A DNA stretch of 64,000 bases from NCBI RefSeq assembly GCF_009765215.1, contig NZ_VLNV01000004.1, positions 186,001-250,000 on the forward strand, read 5' to 3'. Position numbers and translations under genes: made by a program. This DNA is from Lysobacter prati (GTDB lineage: Bacteria; Pseudomonadota; Gammaproteobacteria; Xanthomonadales; Xanthomonadaceae). The notes under the pieces were generated by a model. That model searched no databases, had not been told where the DNA came from, and was given only the letters and a program-made list of their open reading frames with translations. This document shows, in pieces, positions 33,619 through 42,167 of the stretch. How positions within the stretch are numbered: the stretch's first letter is position 1; each line of letters begins with the position of its first letter.

Positions 33619-34170
33619 ATGAAGCGCTCCCGCAACCTCAGGCTCACCTTGATGGCCATCGCCGTGCCCGCCGGACTGGTCGCCTGCGACTCTGGCGAGC
33701 CTACCGGCGTAGTGCTCAATTCGATCGCCGACTGCCGCGCCCAGCAAGTGGATGTGGCGCAATGCGAGGCCGCCTACAACAAGGCGGTCGCCGAGCATCA
33801 GCGCCTGGCGCCCCGCTTTGATGACGCGGTCCAATGCCAGCAGGATTTCGGCCGCTGCGAAACGGTGCAGGAAGGCGGTCGCACCAGCTACGTACCGCCG
33901 ATGGGCGGCTTCTTGCTGGGCTATGCGCTGGGCGGCGGCTTCAGCGGCGGCGGCATGCGCGGCGTGTCCGGCGGCGTGCCCCTTTATCGCGACTACCGGG
34001 GCGGCTACATCAACCCGAACGGCGACATGGTGAGCCGGCAGCCCGGCACCGTCACTGGCAAACGGGGCAGCATCGCCACACCGGCGCGCGCCATCACCGT
34101 GTCGCGTTCCGGCTTCGGCTCCAGCTCCGCGGCGCGCAGTTCGTTCGGTTCGCGCGGATACGGTGGCTGA
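33619..34170 (+). CDS. yjfM: YjfM-like DUF1190 lipoprotein
   Basis: 183 residues. A lipoprotein signal is visible (AIAVPAGLVAC, acylated Cys about 23), followed by DUF1190 features: ADCRAQQ...QCEAAYNKA, four cysteines in the N-terminal half, then a Gly-rich segment (GGFLLGYALGGGFSGGGMRG) and a Ser/Arg/Gly tail. It lies 10 bp after yjfL and 2 bp before yjfC. Confidence 0.85.
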   Translation: MKRSRNLRLTLMAIAVPAGLVACDSGEPTGVVLNSIADCRAQQVDVAQCEAAYNKAVAEHQRLAPRFDDAVQCQQDFGRCETVQEGGRTSYVPPMGGFLLGYALGGGFSGGGMRGVSGGVPLYRDYRGGYINPNGDMVSRQPGTVTGKRGSIATPARAITVSRSGFGSSSAARSSFGSRGYGG

Positions 34171-34172
34171 CC

Positions 34173-35342
34173 TTGCGACGCATCCCCATCACCCCGCGTC
34201 CGGATTGGAAAGACCAGGCCGAGACGCTCGGCTTCCAGTTCCACACCATCGACGGCGAGCCCTACTGGGACGAATCGGCCTATTACGCCTTCACCCTGCG
34301 CCAGATCGAGGACGACCTGGAGCAGCCCAGCCAGGACCTCCATGACATGGCGATGGCGCTGGTCGGCGAGGTGGTGGAGAGCGAAGAGCTGCTGACCAGG
34401 CTGCATATCCCGCCGTTGTACTGGGACTGGATTGCCGCTTCCTGGCGCACCGGCGAGCCGCACCTGTATGGCCGCATCGACCTGGCTTACGACGGCAAGG
34501 GCCCTGCCAAGCTGTACGAGCTGAATTACGACACGCCCACCTCGCTGTACGAATCGGCGTATTTCCAGTGGCTGTGGCTGGAACAGCAGATCGACGCCAA
34601 GGCCCTCCCGGCCCACGCCGACCAGTACAACAGCGTGCAGGAAGCGCTGTGCGAGACATTCGCGACGCTGGCCATGCAGGAGCGCATCGGCAATCGCGTG
34701 CACTTCGCCGCCGTACGCGAATCGGTGGAGGACCAGGCGACGGTGCTGTATCTGCGTGACTGCGCGAACCAGGTAGGCATCGACACTGCGCTGGTGGCCG
34801 TCGAGGACATTGGCCTCAGCGCCGATGGCTGGTTCACCGACCGCGACGACAACGTGATCCAGACGCTGTTCAAGCTGTACCCGCTCGAGTTCATGATGGA
34901 AGAGGAATTCGGCCCCAGCCTCATCGCCAACCGGATGCAGCTGCTGGAGCCGGCCTGGAAGGCGATCCTCAGCAACAAGGGCGTCTTGCCGCTGCTGTGG
35001 GAGCGCCATCGCGGTCATCCCAATCTGCTGGAGGCGCACTTCGAGACGACTTCGGGTGCCGGACTGGCGCCGGGATACGTGCGCAAGCCGCTGTTCTCGC
35101 GCGAGGGCGCCAACGTCGACGTGGTGACCGGCGCCGGCGAGCGCTTCAGCACGCCGGGGCCCTACGGCGACGGGCCCGCCATCGTGCAGGCCTATCATCC
35201 GCTGCCGTCGTTTGCGGGCAACTATCCGCTGGTAGGCAGCTGGATCGTGGCCGACCGGGCCAGCGGTGTGGGTATACGCGAAGACGCCACCCTGATCACC
35301 CAGGACACCTCACGGTTCGTACCGCACGCGATCATCGACTGA
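34173..35342 (+). CDS. yjfC: Glutathionylspermidine synthase-like ATP-grasp protein YjfC
   Basis: 389 residues from the TTG at 34173. The GSP-synthase ATP-grasp domain is clear: LYGRIDLAYDGKGPAKLYEL, NYDTPTSLYESAYFQWLWLE, NKGVLPLLWERH, RKPLFSREGANVDVV and LVGSWIVAD. The N-terminal amidase of bifunctional Gsp is absent, as in YjfC/YgiC. It probably ligates an amine to a peptide; the substrate is unproven. It starts 2 bp after the yjfM stop and ends the cluster. Confidence 0.87.
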   Translation: MRRIPITPRPDWKDQAETLGFQFHTIDGEPYWDESAYYAFTLRQIEDDLEQPSQDLHDMAMALVGEVVESEELLTRLHIPPLYWDWIAASWRTGEPHLYGRIDLAYDGKGPAKLYELNYDTPTSLYESAYFQWLWLEQQIDAKALPAHADQYNSVQEALCETFATLAMQERIGNRVHFAAVRESVEDQATVLYLRDCANQVGIDTALVAVEDIGLSADGWFTDRDDNVIQTLFKLYPLEFMMEEEFGPSLIANRMQLLEPAWKAILSNKGVLPLLWERHRGHPNLLEAHFETTSGAGLAPGYVRKPLFSREGANVDVVTGAGERFSTPGPYGDGPAIVQAYHPLPSFAGNYPLVGSWIVADRASGVGIREDATLITQDTSRFVPHAIID

Positions 35343-35360
35343 ACATTGCCGCGGACAGGA

Positions 35361-35376
35361 GGGCCCATTCGGGCCC
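35361..35376. terminator. Hairpin between convergent yjfC and glmS
   Basis: GGGCCC-ATTC-GGGCCC sits in the 64-bp gap between the two convergent genes and could serve both directions. No long T run is present. Confidence 0.5.
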
Positions 35377-35406
35377 ACCCTGAGTTCCCGCACCCACGCC
35401 TGACCC

Positions 35407-37239
35407 TTACTCCACCGTCACCGACTTCGCCAGGTTGCGCGGCTTGTCGACATCGGTGCCGCGCGCAAGCGCGGCGTGATACGCCAGCAACTGCACTGGG
35501 ATCGCATGCACCACTGGCGACAGCACGCCGACGTGGCGCGGTGCGCGGATCACGTGCACGCCGTCGGACGAGCCGAACTGGCTGTCCTCGTCGGTGAACA
35601 CGAACAGCTCGCCGCCGCGTGCACGCACTTCCTGCATGTTCGACTTCACCTTCTCCAGCAGGCTGTCGTTGGGCGCGATCACCACCACCGGCATGGTCGC
35701 GTCGACCAGCGCCAGCGGACCGTGCTTGAGCTCGCCAGCCGGATACGCCTCGGCATGGATGTAGGAGATTTCCTTGAGCTTGAGCGCGCCTTCCAGTGCG
35801 ATCGGGTAGTGCACGCCACGACCGAGGAACAGCGCATGCTGGCGCGGGGCGAAACGCTCGGCCCAGCTGACGATCTGCGGTTCAAGGTTGAGCGCGTGCT
35901 GGACGCTGCCCGGCAAGTGGCGCAGCGCTTCCAGGTATTCCGCTTCGCGCTCGGGCGACAGGCGACCCTGCAGCTTGGCCAGTGTCGCGGCCAGCGTGAA
36001 CAACGCCACCAGCTGGGTGGTGAAGGCCTTGGTCGAGGCGACACCGATTTCAGCGCCGGCGCGCGTGTAGTAGACCAGCTTGCTGGCGCGCGGGATCGCG
36101 CTCTCGGGCACGTTGCAGATCGACAGGCTCTTGTCGTGGCCCAGTGACTTGGCGTACTTGAGCGCCTCCATCGTGTCGAGCGTTTCGCCCGACTGCGAGA
36201 TGGTGACGATCAGGTGCTTCGGGTTCGCCACCGCCTTGCGGTAGCGGTACTCGCTGGCGATTTCGACCGAGCATGGGATGCCGGCGATCGCCTCGATCCA
36301 GTAGCGCGCGGTCAGGCCGGCGTAGTAGCTGGTGCCGCAGGCGAGGATCTGCACGCCATCGCACGCGCCGAGCACCTCGGCGGCATTGGCGCCGAACAGG
36401 GCCGGCGAGAATCCGTTGCCGTCCATCACCGCTTCGATCGTGTCGGCGATCGCGCGCGGCTGCTCGTGGATTTCCTTCTGCATGAAGTGGCGGTAGGGGC
36501 CCAGCTCCAGCGAGGCCAGCGAGACGTCGGAGACGTGCACTTCGCGCTCGATCGGCTCGCCGTTGATATCGAACACGCTGACGCCTTCGCGGCGGACATC
36601 GGCGGTGTCGCCTTCCTCCAGGAAGATCACGCGGCGCGTCGACTGGATGATGGCCGAGACGTCGCTGGCGATGAAGTTCTCGCCCTCGCCCAGGCCGACC
36701 AGCAGCGGGCAGCCCATGCGCGCGGCGATCATGCGGCCCGGCTCGTGCTTGCTGACGACCGCGATCGCGTAGGCGCCGGTGAGTTCGCGCACTGCGAAGC
36801 GCACCGCCACGAGCAGGTCACGGCCCTGCGACTGGAAGTAGTGGATCAGGTGGGCAATGACTTCGGTGTCGGTCTGCGACTCGAAGGTGTAACCCAGACC
36901 ACGCAGGCGCTCACGCTGCTCTTCGTGGTTCTCGATGATGCCGTTGTGGACCACGGCCAGCTCGCCGAAGCTGATGTGCGGGTGCGCATTGGCTTCGGTG
37001 ACGCCGCCATGGGTGGCCCAGCGGGTGTGGCCGATGCCGAGGCTGGCGTGGAAGCCTTCGGCGTGCGCGGCCGCTTCCATCTCCGAGACCCGGCCGGTGC
37101 GGCGGACGCGGCGCATGTCCTGGCCATCGAACACGGCAATGCCAGCCGAGTCGTAGCCCCGGTATTCCAAGCGCTTGAGACCTTCGATCAGGACCGGCAC
37201 CACGTCGCGATCGGCGATCGCGCCAACAATTCCACACAT
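35407..37239 (-). CDS. glmS: Glutamine--fructose-6-phosphate aminotransferase (isomerising)
   Basis: 610 residues. The N-terminal glutaminase begins [20 protein letters not shown] with the catalytic Cys after Met1. Two SIS domains follow ([19 protein letters not shown] with [38 protein letters not shown]), and the C terminus is [11 protein letters not shown] as in GlmS. It makes glucosamine-6-phosphate for the cell wall and LPS. Upstream, AGGGAG precedes the ATG and a TAAACT -10-like hexamer is at 37272-37267. No glmS-type ribozyme structure was recognised. Confidence 0.97.
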   Translation of the reverse strand: MCGIVGAIADRDVVPVLIEGLKRLEYRGYDSAGIAVFDGQDMRRVRRTGRVSEMEAAAHAEGFHASLGIGHTRWATHGGVTEANAHPHISFGELAVVHNGIIENHEEQRERLRGLGYTFESQTDTEVIAHLIHYFQSQGRDLLVAVRFAVRELTGAYAIAVVSKHEPGRMIAARMGCPLLVGLGEGENFIASDVSAIIQSTRRVIFLEEGDTADVRREGVSVFDINGEPIEREVHVSDVSLASLELGPYRHFMQKEIHEQPRAIADTIEAVMDGNGFSPALFGANAAEVLGACDGVQILACGTSYYAGLTARYWIEAIAGIPCSVEIASEYRYRKAVANPKHLIVTISQSGETLDTMEALKYAKSLGHDKSLSICNVPESAIPRASKLVYYTRAGAEIGVASTKAFTTQLVALFTLAATLAKLQGRLSPEREAEYLEALRHLPGSVQHALNLEPQIVSWAERFAPRQHALFLGRGVHYPIALEGALKLKEISYIHAEAYPAGELKHGPLALVDATMPVVVIAPNDSLLEKVKSNMQEVRARGGELFVFTDEDSQFGSSDGVHVIRAPRHVGVLSPVVHAIPVQLLAYHAALARGTDVDKPRNLAKSVTVE

Positions 37240-37300
37240 TCGGCGTTACTCCCTGTTTGCCCGCGCAGTTTAGCCGGGGCCGCCCTACCGGCGCTGTACG

Positions 37301-37337
37301 GCGGACACCCGGGTGTCCGCGCGGACACCGCGGACAC
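37301..37337. promoter_or_regulatory. Palindromic upstream activating sites of the exporter operon
   Basis: GCGGACACCCGGGTGTCCGC (37301-37320) is a perfect palindrome, and two further direct GCGGACAC copies follow at 37321-37328 and 37330-37337. GTGTCCGCGCGGACAC (37313-37328) is a second overlapping palindrome. The cluster is about 45-80 bp upstream of the sigma-54 promoter, the expected place for an NtrC-family enhancer binder such as the one encoded at 42168-43505. Confidence 0.7.
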
Positions 37338-37379
37338 TCGGGGTGCCAGCCAAGCCCCTGATTTCAAAGGACGGTCCGG

Positions 37380-37394
37380 TGGCACGGTTCCTGC
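37380..37394 (+). promoter_or_regulatory. Sigma-54 (RpoN) promoter
   Basis: TGGCACGGTTCCTGC matches the -24/-12 consensus TGGCACG-N4-TTGC at all but one base, with the invariant GG (37381-37382) and GC (37393-37394) separated by the required 10 bp. Transcription should start near 37405, about 30 bp before the ATG at 37436. Confidence 0.75.
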
Positions 37395-37435
37395 GTTGTT
37401 TAAGCGCATTCCCCTTTCCGCGCATCCAACACCGC

Positions 37436-38740
37436 ATGATCCGCGACACCTCTGCACAAGACCGCGTAATCGCCCCCGCACCGGCCAACCCGCGCCGCAA
37501 GCAGCTATTGATCGGCGGCGGCATCGCCGCGGTGCTGCTGCTGGCCCTGACCGTACCCACCCTCGGCCGCTGGCTCGGCTCCGGACAGTCGGTCAGCGGC
37601 GAGCGCCTGCGCGTGGCTGAAGTCCGCCGCGGCACCCTGGTCCGCGATGTCGCGGTGCAGGGCCGCATGGTCGCCGCCGTCAGCCCCACCCTGTACGCCC
37701 CGGCTGCCGGCACCGTGACGCTGCGGGTGCAGGCCGGCGACGTCATCAAGCAGGGCCAGACCCTGGCCGAGATCGACAGCCCCGAGCTGCGCAGCCGCCT
37801 GGTCCAGGAGCAGTCGACGCTGGCCAGCCTGGAGGCGGAAGCGCGCCGCGCCGCGCTCGACGCCCAACTCGCCCGCTCGACCGCGCGCAAGCTGCTCGAC
37901 CAGGCCGAAATCGACCGCACCGCGGCGATGCGCGACCTCGAGCGCGGCCAGCGCGGCTTTGAGGGCGGCGCGGTGTCGCAGGTCGAAGTGGCGCGCGCGC
38001 AGGACGCGGTCAAGAAGGCCGACATCGGCCTGACCCACGCCAAGCACGACTACAGCCTGCAGGACCAGGGCGTGGGCCTGGACACCCGCAACAAGCACCT
38101 GCTCGCCCAGCGCCAGCAGGCGATCGTCACCGAGCTGCAGCGCCAGGTCGACCAGCTCAACATCCGCTCGCCGGTCGAGGGCGTCGTCGGCACCGTCGCG
38201 ATCACCGACCGGACCGTCGTGCCGGCCAACCAGCCGCTGCTGGTCGTGGTCGACCTGCGCGAGCTCGAGGTCGAGCTGCCGGTACCGGAGAGCTTCGCCG
38301 ACGACCTGCGCCTGGGCATGGCCGCCGAGATCAGCTACGGCGGCCACAAGTACGCCGGCAAGCTGCGCTCGGTGTCGCCGGAAGTGGTCAACGGCCAGGT
38401 CATGGCGCGCGTGCGCTTCGCCGACGACAAGGCCGTCCAAGGTGCTGAGGGCGTGGGCAGGCCGTCGGGCCTGCGCCAGAACCAGCGCGTCAGCACCCGC
38501 GTGTTGATCGAGGAGAAGCCGAACGTGCTGATGGTGCAGCGCGGCCCGTTCCTCGACACCGGCGGCGGCCGCATCGCCTACGTCATGGACGGCGACACCG
38601 CGGTCAAGCGTCCGATCACGGTCGGCGCCAGCAGCCTGTCCGACGTGGAAATCCTCACCGGCCTGGAGCCGGGCGAGCGCGTGGTCATTTCCGACATCAC
38701 CCCTTTCAACGGCGCCGACCAGGTGCTGGTCAACAACTGA
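37436..38740 (+). CDS. HlyD/MacA-like periplasmic adaptor of an ABC exporter
   Basis: 434 residues from the ATG at 37436, which lies after the sigma-54 promoter. There is one N-terminal membrane anchor (about 24-44), then barrel-sandwich halves (GRMVAAVSPTLYAPAAGTVT, LNIRSPVEGVVGTVAITDRT), a long coiled-coil hairpin (about 120-215) and C-terminal beta-barrel regions. It is the adaptor of a MacAB-like pump connecting the inner-membrane ABC transporter to an outer-membrane channel not encoded here. It is first in an operon with the ATPase and two permeases. Confidence 0.87.
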   Translation: MIRDTSAQDRVIAPAPANPRRKQLLIGGGIAAVLLLALTVPTLGRWLGSGQSVSGERLRVAEVRRGTLVRDVAVQGRMVAAVSPTLYAPAAGTVTLRVQAGDVIKQGQTLAEIDSPELRSRLVQEQSTLASLEAEARRAALDAQLARSTARKLLDQAEIDRTAAMRDLERGQRGFEGGAVSQVEVARAQDAVKKADIGLTHAKHDYSLQDQGVGLDTRNKHLLAQRQQAIVTELQRQVDQLNIRSPVEGVVGTVAITDRTVVPANQPLLVVVDLRELEVELPVPESFADDLRLGMAAEISYGGHKYAGKLRSVSPEVVNGQVMARVRFADDKAVQGAEGVGRPSGLRQNQRVSTRVLIEEKPNVLMVQRGPFLDTGGGRIAYVMDGDTAVKRPITVGASSLSDVEILTGLEPGERVVISDITPFNGADQVLVNN

Positions 38741-38769
38741 TCAACGACACAGATCCCAGGAGTACGAAC

Positions 38770-39507
38770 ATGTTGAAGATGACCCACCTGAGCAAGGTCT
38801 ACCGCACCCACATGATCGAGACGCACGCCTTGCGCGGCTTCGACATCCACGTGCGCGAGGGCGAATTCGTCGCCGTCACCGGGCCGTCCGGCTCGGGCAA
38901 GACCACCTTCCTCAACATCGCCGGCCTGCTGGAGGAGTTCAGCGACGGCGAGTATCTGCTCGACGGTGTGGCGGTGAAGGGGCTCAACGACAACGCCCGT
39001 TCGCGCCTGCGCAACGAAAAGATCGGTTTCATCTTCCAGGGTTTCAACCTGATCCCCGACCTGAACCTGTTCGACAACGTCGACGTGCCGCTGCGCTACC
39101 GCGGCATGAACGCCGCCGAGCGCAAGCAGCGCATCGAGCATGCGCTCGGCCGCGTCGGCCTGATGTCTCGCATGAAGCACTACCCGTCCGAACTCTCCGG
39201 CGGCCAGCAGCAGCGAGTGGCGATTGCACGCGCCCTGGCAGGCTCGCCGCGCCTGCTGCTCGCCGACGAACCGACCGGCAACCTCGACTCGCTGATGGCG
39301 CGCGGGGTGATGGAACTGCTCGAAGAGATCCACGCACAGGGTACGACCATCGTCATGGTCACCCACGATCCGGAACTGGCCGCGCGCGCGCAGCGCAACG
39401 TCCACATCATCGACGGTCAGGTCACCGACCTGGACGACTCGCCGCGCCTCGGCGGCGAAGTTGCCGCTGCGACCGCAACCCCGCCCGCGACCGTTCCGGC
39501 CAACTGA
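38770..39507 (+). CDS. ABC transporter ATPase, MacB/LolD type
   Basis: 245 residues: Walker A GPSGSGKTT, Q-loop FIFQGFNLIPDLNLFDNV, signature LSGGQQQRVAIARAL, Walker B LLLADEPTGNLD, and H-loop MVTHDPELA. It belongs to the MacB/LolD subfamily of mechanotransmission ABC systems. It energises the two separate FtsX-like permeases that follow. Confidence 0.93.
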   Translation: MLKMTHLSKVYRTHMIETHALRGFDIHVREGEFVAVTGPSGSGKTTFLNIAGLLEEFSDGEYLLDGVAVKGLNDNARSRLRNEKIGFIFQGFNLIPDLNLFDNVDVPLRYRGMNAAERKQRIEHALGRVGLMSRMKHYPSELSGGQQQRVAIARALAGSPRLLLADEPTGNLDSLMARGVMELLEEIHAQGTTIVMVTHDPELAARAQRNVHIIDGQVTDLDDSPRLGGEVAAATATPPATVPAN

Positions 39508-39517
39508 GGACACCGCC

Positions 39518-40840
39518 ATGATCGGTTACTACCTCCGTCTGGCGCTCATCTCGCTCAGGCGCAACCGCATCCTCACCGCGCTGATGGTCGCCGCCATCGC
39601 GCTCGGCATCGGCATGTCGATGACCTCGATGACGGTGCTGCACATGATGTCGGCCAACCCGCTGTCGCATAAGGACGAGCAGGTCCGTCGCGTCCAGCTG
39701 GACAACTGGGACGCCAACGATCCCTGGGCCGAGGACAACCCGTCCGAACCGCCGGACCTGATGACCTACCAGGATGTCCGCAACCTGGTCGCCGCGCACA
39801 AGGCCGAGCACGAAGCCGGCTTCTTCCCCAACGTACTGTCGCTGGAACCGCCGCAGCGCGAAATCAAGCCGTACATGGTCGAGGCGTTGTTCACCACGCA
39901 CGGCTTCTTCCCGATCTTCGAACCGCCGTTCAAGTACGGCGGCGGCTGGAGCCAGGCCGAGGACGACAATGCCGCGCGTGTGGCCGTCATCGACCAGGAA
40001 ACCAACGAGAAGATCTTCGGCGGCGAGAACAGCGTCGGCCGCAAGATCCGCCTCAGCGGCGAGGACTACACCGTGGTCGGCGTCCTCGAGAAGTGGCATC
40101 CGACGCCGCTGGTCTATCACATCGCCGCCGGCGCCTTCAACGACCCGCAGGCGATCTTCGTGCCGATGAGCATCGGCATCGAGAAGGAACTCGTCAGCGG
40201 TTCCAATAACAGCTGCTATGAAGACCGCTCCGATCCGGGCTACCAGGGTCTTCTGGGCTCCGAATGCATCTGGATCGACTTGTGGGTGCAGGTCAAGGAC
40301 GACGCCGATGCGCAGCGCTACCTGAGCTTCCTCAACAACTACGTCAATGACCAGAAGAAGAACGGTCGTTTCCCGCGCCCGCTCAGCAACAAGCTGCGCA
40401 GCGTTTCGGAATGGCTGGTCGCGCAGAAAGTGGTCAGCCGTGATGCGCGCACGCAGGTGTGGCTGGCGTTCGCCTTCTTCGCTGTATGCCTGATCAACAC
40501 CGTGGGCCTGCTGCTGGCCAAGTTCATGGGCAAGTCGTCGGAGATTGGTCTGCGCCGCGCCGTGGGCGCCAGCAAGCCGGCGGTGTTCGCGCAGTACCTG
40601 ACCGAGTCGGGCCTGGTGGGTCTCGCCGGCGGTGTGATTGGCCTGGTCTTCACCGGCCTGGGCCTGCTCGCACTGCGCAAGCTCTACGCCGGCACCTCGA
40701 TCGAGAAGCTGGCGCAGCTGGACTGGACCATGGTCGGCCTGTCGCTGGTAATCGCGCTGGTGGCCAGCCTGATCGCAGGGCTCTATCCGACCTGGCGCGC
40801 CTGCCAGGTGCAGCCCGCCACGCAATTGAAGACGCAGTAA
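39518..40840 (+). CDS. ABC transporter permease, MacB-PCD/FtsX type (first)
   Basis: 440 residues from the ATG at 39518. There is an N-terminal membrane helix (about 20-45), a large periplasmic MacB-PCD domain (about 50-310) and three C-terminal helices with the FtsX region EIGLRRAVGASKPAVFAQYL. Four cysteines in the periplasmic part (for example NNSCYEDRSD and SECIWID) could form a disulfide. It pairs with the next permease in a heterodimer. Confidence 0.9.
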   Translation: MIGYYLRLALISLRRNRILTALMVAAIALGIGMSMTSMTVLHMMSANPLSHKDEQVRRVQLDNWDANDPWAEDNPSEPPDLMTYQDVRNLVAAHKAEHEAGFFPNVLSLEPPQREIKPYMVEALFTTHGFFPIFEPPFKYGGGWSQAEDDNAARVAVIDQETNEKIFGGENSVGRKIRLSGEDYTVVGVLEKWHPTPLVYHIAAGAFNDPQAIFVPMSIGIEKELVSGSNNSCYEDRSDPGYQGLLGSECIWIDLWVQVKDDADAQRYLSFLNNYVNDQKKNGRFPRPLSNKLRSVSEWLVAQKVVSRDARTQVWLAFAFFAVCLINTVGLLLAKFMGKSSEIGLRRAVGASKPAVFAQYLTESGLVGLAGGVIGLVFTGLGLLALRKLYAGTSIEKLAQLDWTMVGLSLVIALVASLIAGLYPTWRACQVQPATQLKTQ

Positions 40841-40851
40841 CGGAGCACGCC

Positions 40852-42090
40852 ATGGAATTCCGTCCAGTACTAAACGCGCTGATGCGCAACAAGACCGGCC
40901 TGCTGCTGATCGTGCTGCAGGTTGCCATCACCCTGGCCATCGTGTGCAACAGCGTCTTCATCATCCTGCAGCGCATCGAGAAGGTGAACCGTCCCAGCGG
41001 CATGCAGGAAGCCGGGCTGTTCACCGTCAACAGCCTCGGCTTCGCGCCGGACTTCGACCTGGCCGGCAGCCTGCGCCAGGATCTCGACGCCCTGCGCTCG
41101 ATCCCGGGCGTGATCGACGCGACCACCATCAACTCGGTGCCGCTGTCGCAGGGCGGCTGGAGCGAGGGCCTCTCCGACCAGCCCGACAGCGTGCCGCAGG
41201 AGAAGCGCATCCGTGAAAGCTCGGCCGTCTACATGGTCGACGAACACGGCCTCAACACGCTCGGCGTGAAGCTCATCGCCGGTCGCGACTTCAACGCCGG
41301 CGATATCAGCCCCCGCACCAAGGACGACAAGGGCACGCTGCACTCGGTGATCATCACCCAGGCGCTGGCCGAGAAGCTGTTCCCGGGCGGCCAGGCCGTG
41401 GGCAAGACGGTCTACAGCAGCCTGCCCGGCAAAAACGGGCCGGTGACGGTGGTCGGCGTGGTCGAGCGCCTGCAGGCGCCGTGGGTCGGCTGGGACAAGG
41501 TCGAGCAGACGACCATCGTGCCGCAGTACAGCCTCGGCGAGTTTGACGCCAACAGCTCGCGCTACCTGATCCGCGCCGAGCCCGGCCGCCGCGACGAAGT
41601 GATGAAGGAAGCCGAACGCAAGCTCGGCGAGATCAACACCGGCCGCATCGTCCGCGGCCTGCGTTCGATCGAGGAAGTGCGCGGCGACAGCTACCGCCAG
41701 GACCGTGCGATGACGCTGGTGCTGACCACGGTGATCTTCGCCCTGCTTGCCGTGACCGGCCTGGGCATCGTCGGCATGGTCAGCTTCTGGGTCACCCGCC
41801 GCATCAAGCAGATCGGCACGCGCCGTGCCCTGGGCGCACGCCGCTTCGACATCCGTCGCTACTTCATGATCGAGAACCTGATCGTGGTCGGCATCGGTGT
41901 CGCCGTCGGCCTGGTGCTGACCTACGGCTTCAACATGTGGCTGATGAAGCACTACGAGCTGCCGCGCCTGTCCTGGTACTACGCGCCGCTGGGCGCACTG
42001 ACCGTGTTGCTGCTTGGCCAGCTGGCCGTGTTCGGCCCGGCCACGCGCGCCACGCGGGTGTCGCCGGCAGTGGCCACGCGCACCGTCTAG
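40852..42090 (+). CDS. ABC transporter permease, MacB-PCD/FtsX type (second)
   Basis: 412 residues from the ATG at 40852, 11 bp after the first permease. The N-terminal helix (LLLIVLQVAITLAIVCNSVF), periplasmic domain and three C-terminal helices with the FtsX motif QIGTRRALGARRFDIRRYF mirror the previous gene but the sequence is clearly diverged. Separate ATPase and two permeases distinguish this system from the classical fused MacB. Confidence 0.9.
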   Translation: MEFRPVLNALMRNKTGLLLIVLQVAITLAIVCNSVFIILQRIEKVNRPSGMQEAGLFTVNSLGFAPDFDLAGSLRQDLDALRSIPGVIDATTINSVPLSQGGWSEGLSDQPDSVPQEKRIRESSAVYMVDEHGLNTLGVKLIAGRDFNAGDISPRTKDDKGTLHSVIITQALAEKLFPGGQAVGKTVYSSLPGKNGPVTVVGVVERLQAPWVGWDKVEQTTIVPQYSLGEFDANSSRYLIRAEPGRRDEVMKEAERKLGEINTGRIVRGLRSIEEVRGDSYRQDRAMTLVLTTVIFALLAVTGLGIVGMVSFWVTRRIKQIGTRRALGARRFDIRRYFMIENLIVVGIGVAVGLVLTYGFNMWLMKHYELPRLSWYYAPLGALTVLLLGQLAVFGPATRATRVSPAVATRTV

Positions 42091-42103
42091 GCCTTGTTGC
42101 CGC

Positions 42104-42133
42104 TGTGCCGGACGGCGACCGCCGTCCGGCACA
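42104..42133 (+). terminator. Strong hairpin between exporter genes and the two-component genes
   Basis: TGTGCCGGACGGC (42104-42116), loop GACC, then the exact complement GCCGTCCGGCACA (42121-42133): a 13-bp GC-rich stem. Only TTG follows, so it is a partial terminator or mRNA-stability element separating the ABC genes from the regulator genes. Confidence 0.6.
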
Positions 42134-42161
42134 TTGCGGCCACGCGACCCACTGCTACGCT
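42134..42161 (+). promoter_or_regulatory. Possible promoter giving a leaderless regulator mRNA
   Basis: TTGCGG (42134-42139) and TACGCT (42156-42161) are 16 bp apart. The ATG of the response regulator begins 6 bp after the -10, where transcription would start. No Shine-Dalgarno sequence precedes this ATG. Confidence 0.4.
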
Positions 42162-42167
42162 AGGCCG

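Noticed and set aside
35407-37300. A glmS ribozyme or GlmZ-type leader upstream of glmS
   Set aside because: The leader is short and shows no ribozyme-like fold; glmS ribozymes are found mainly in Gram-positive bacteria.
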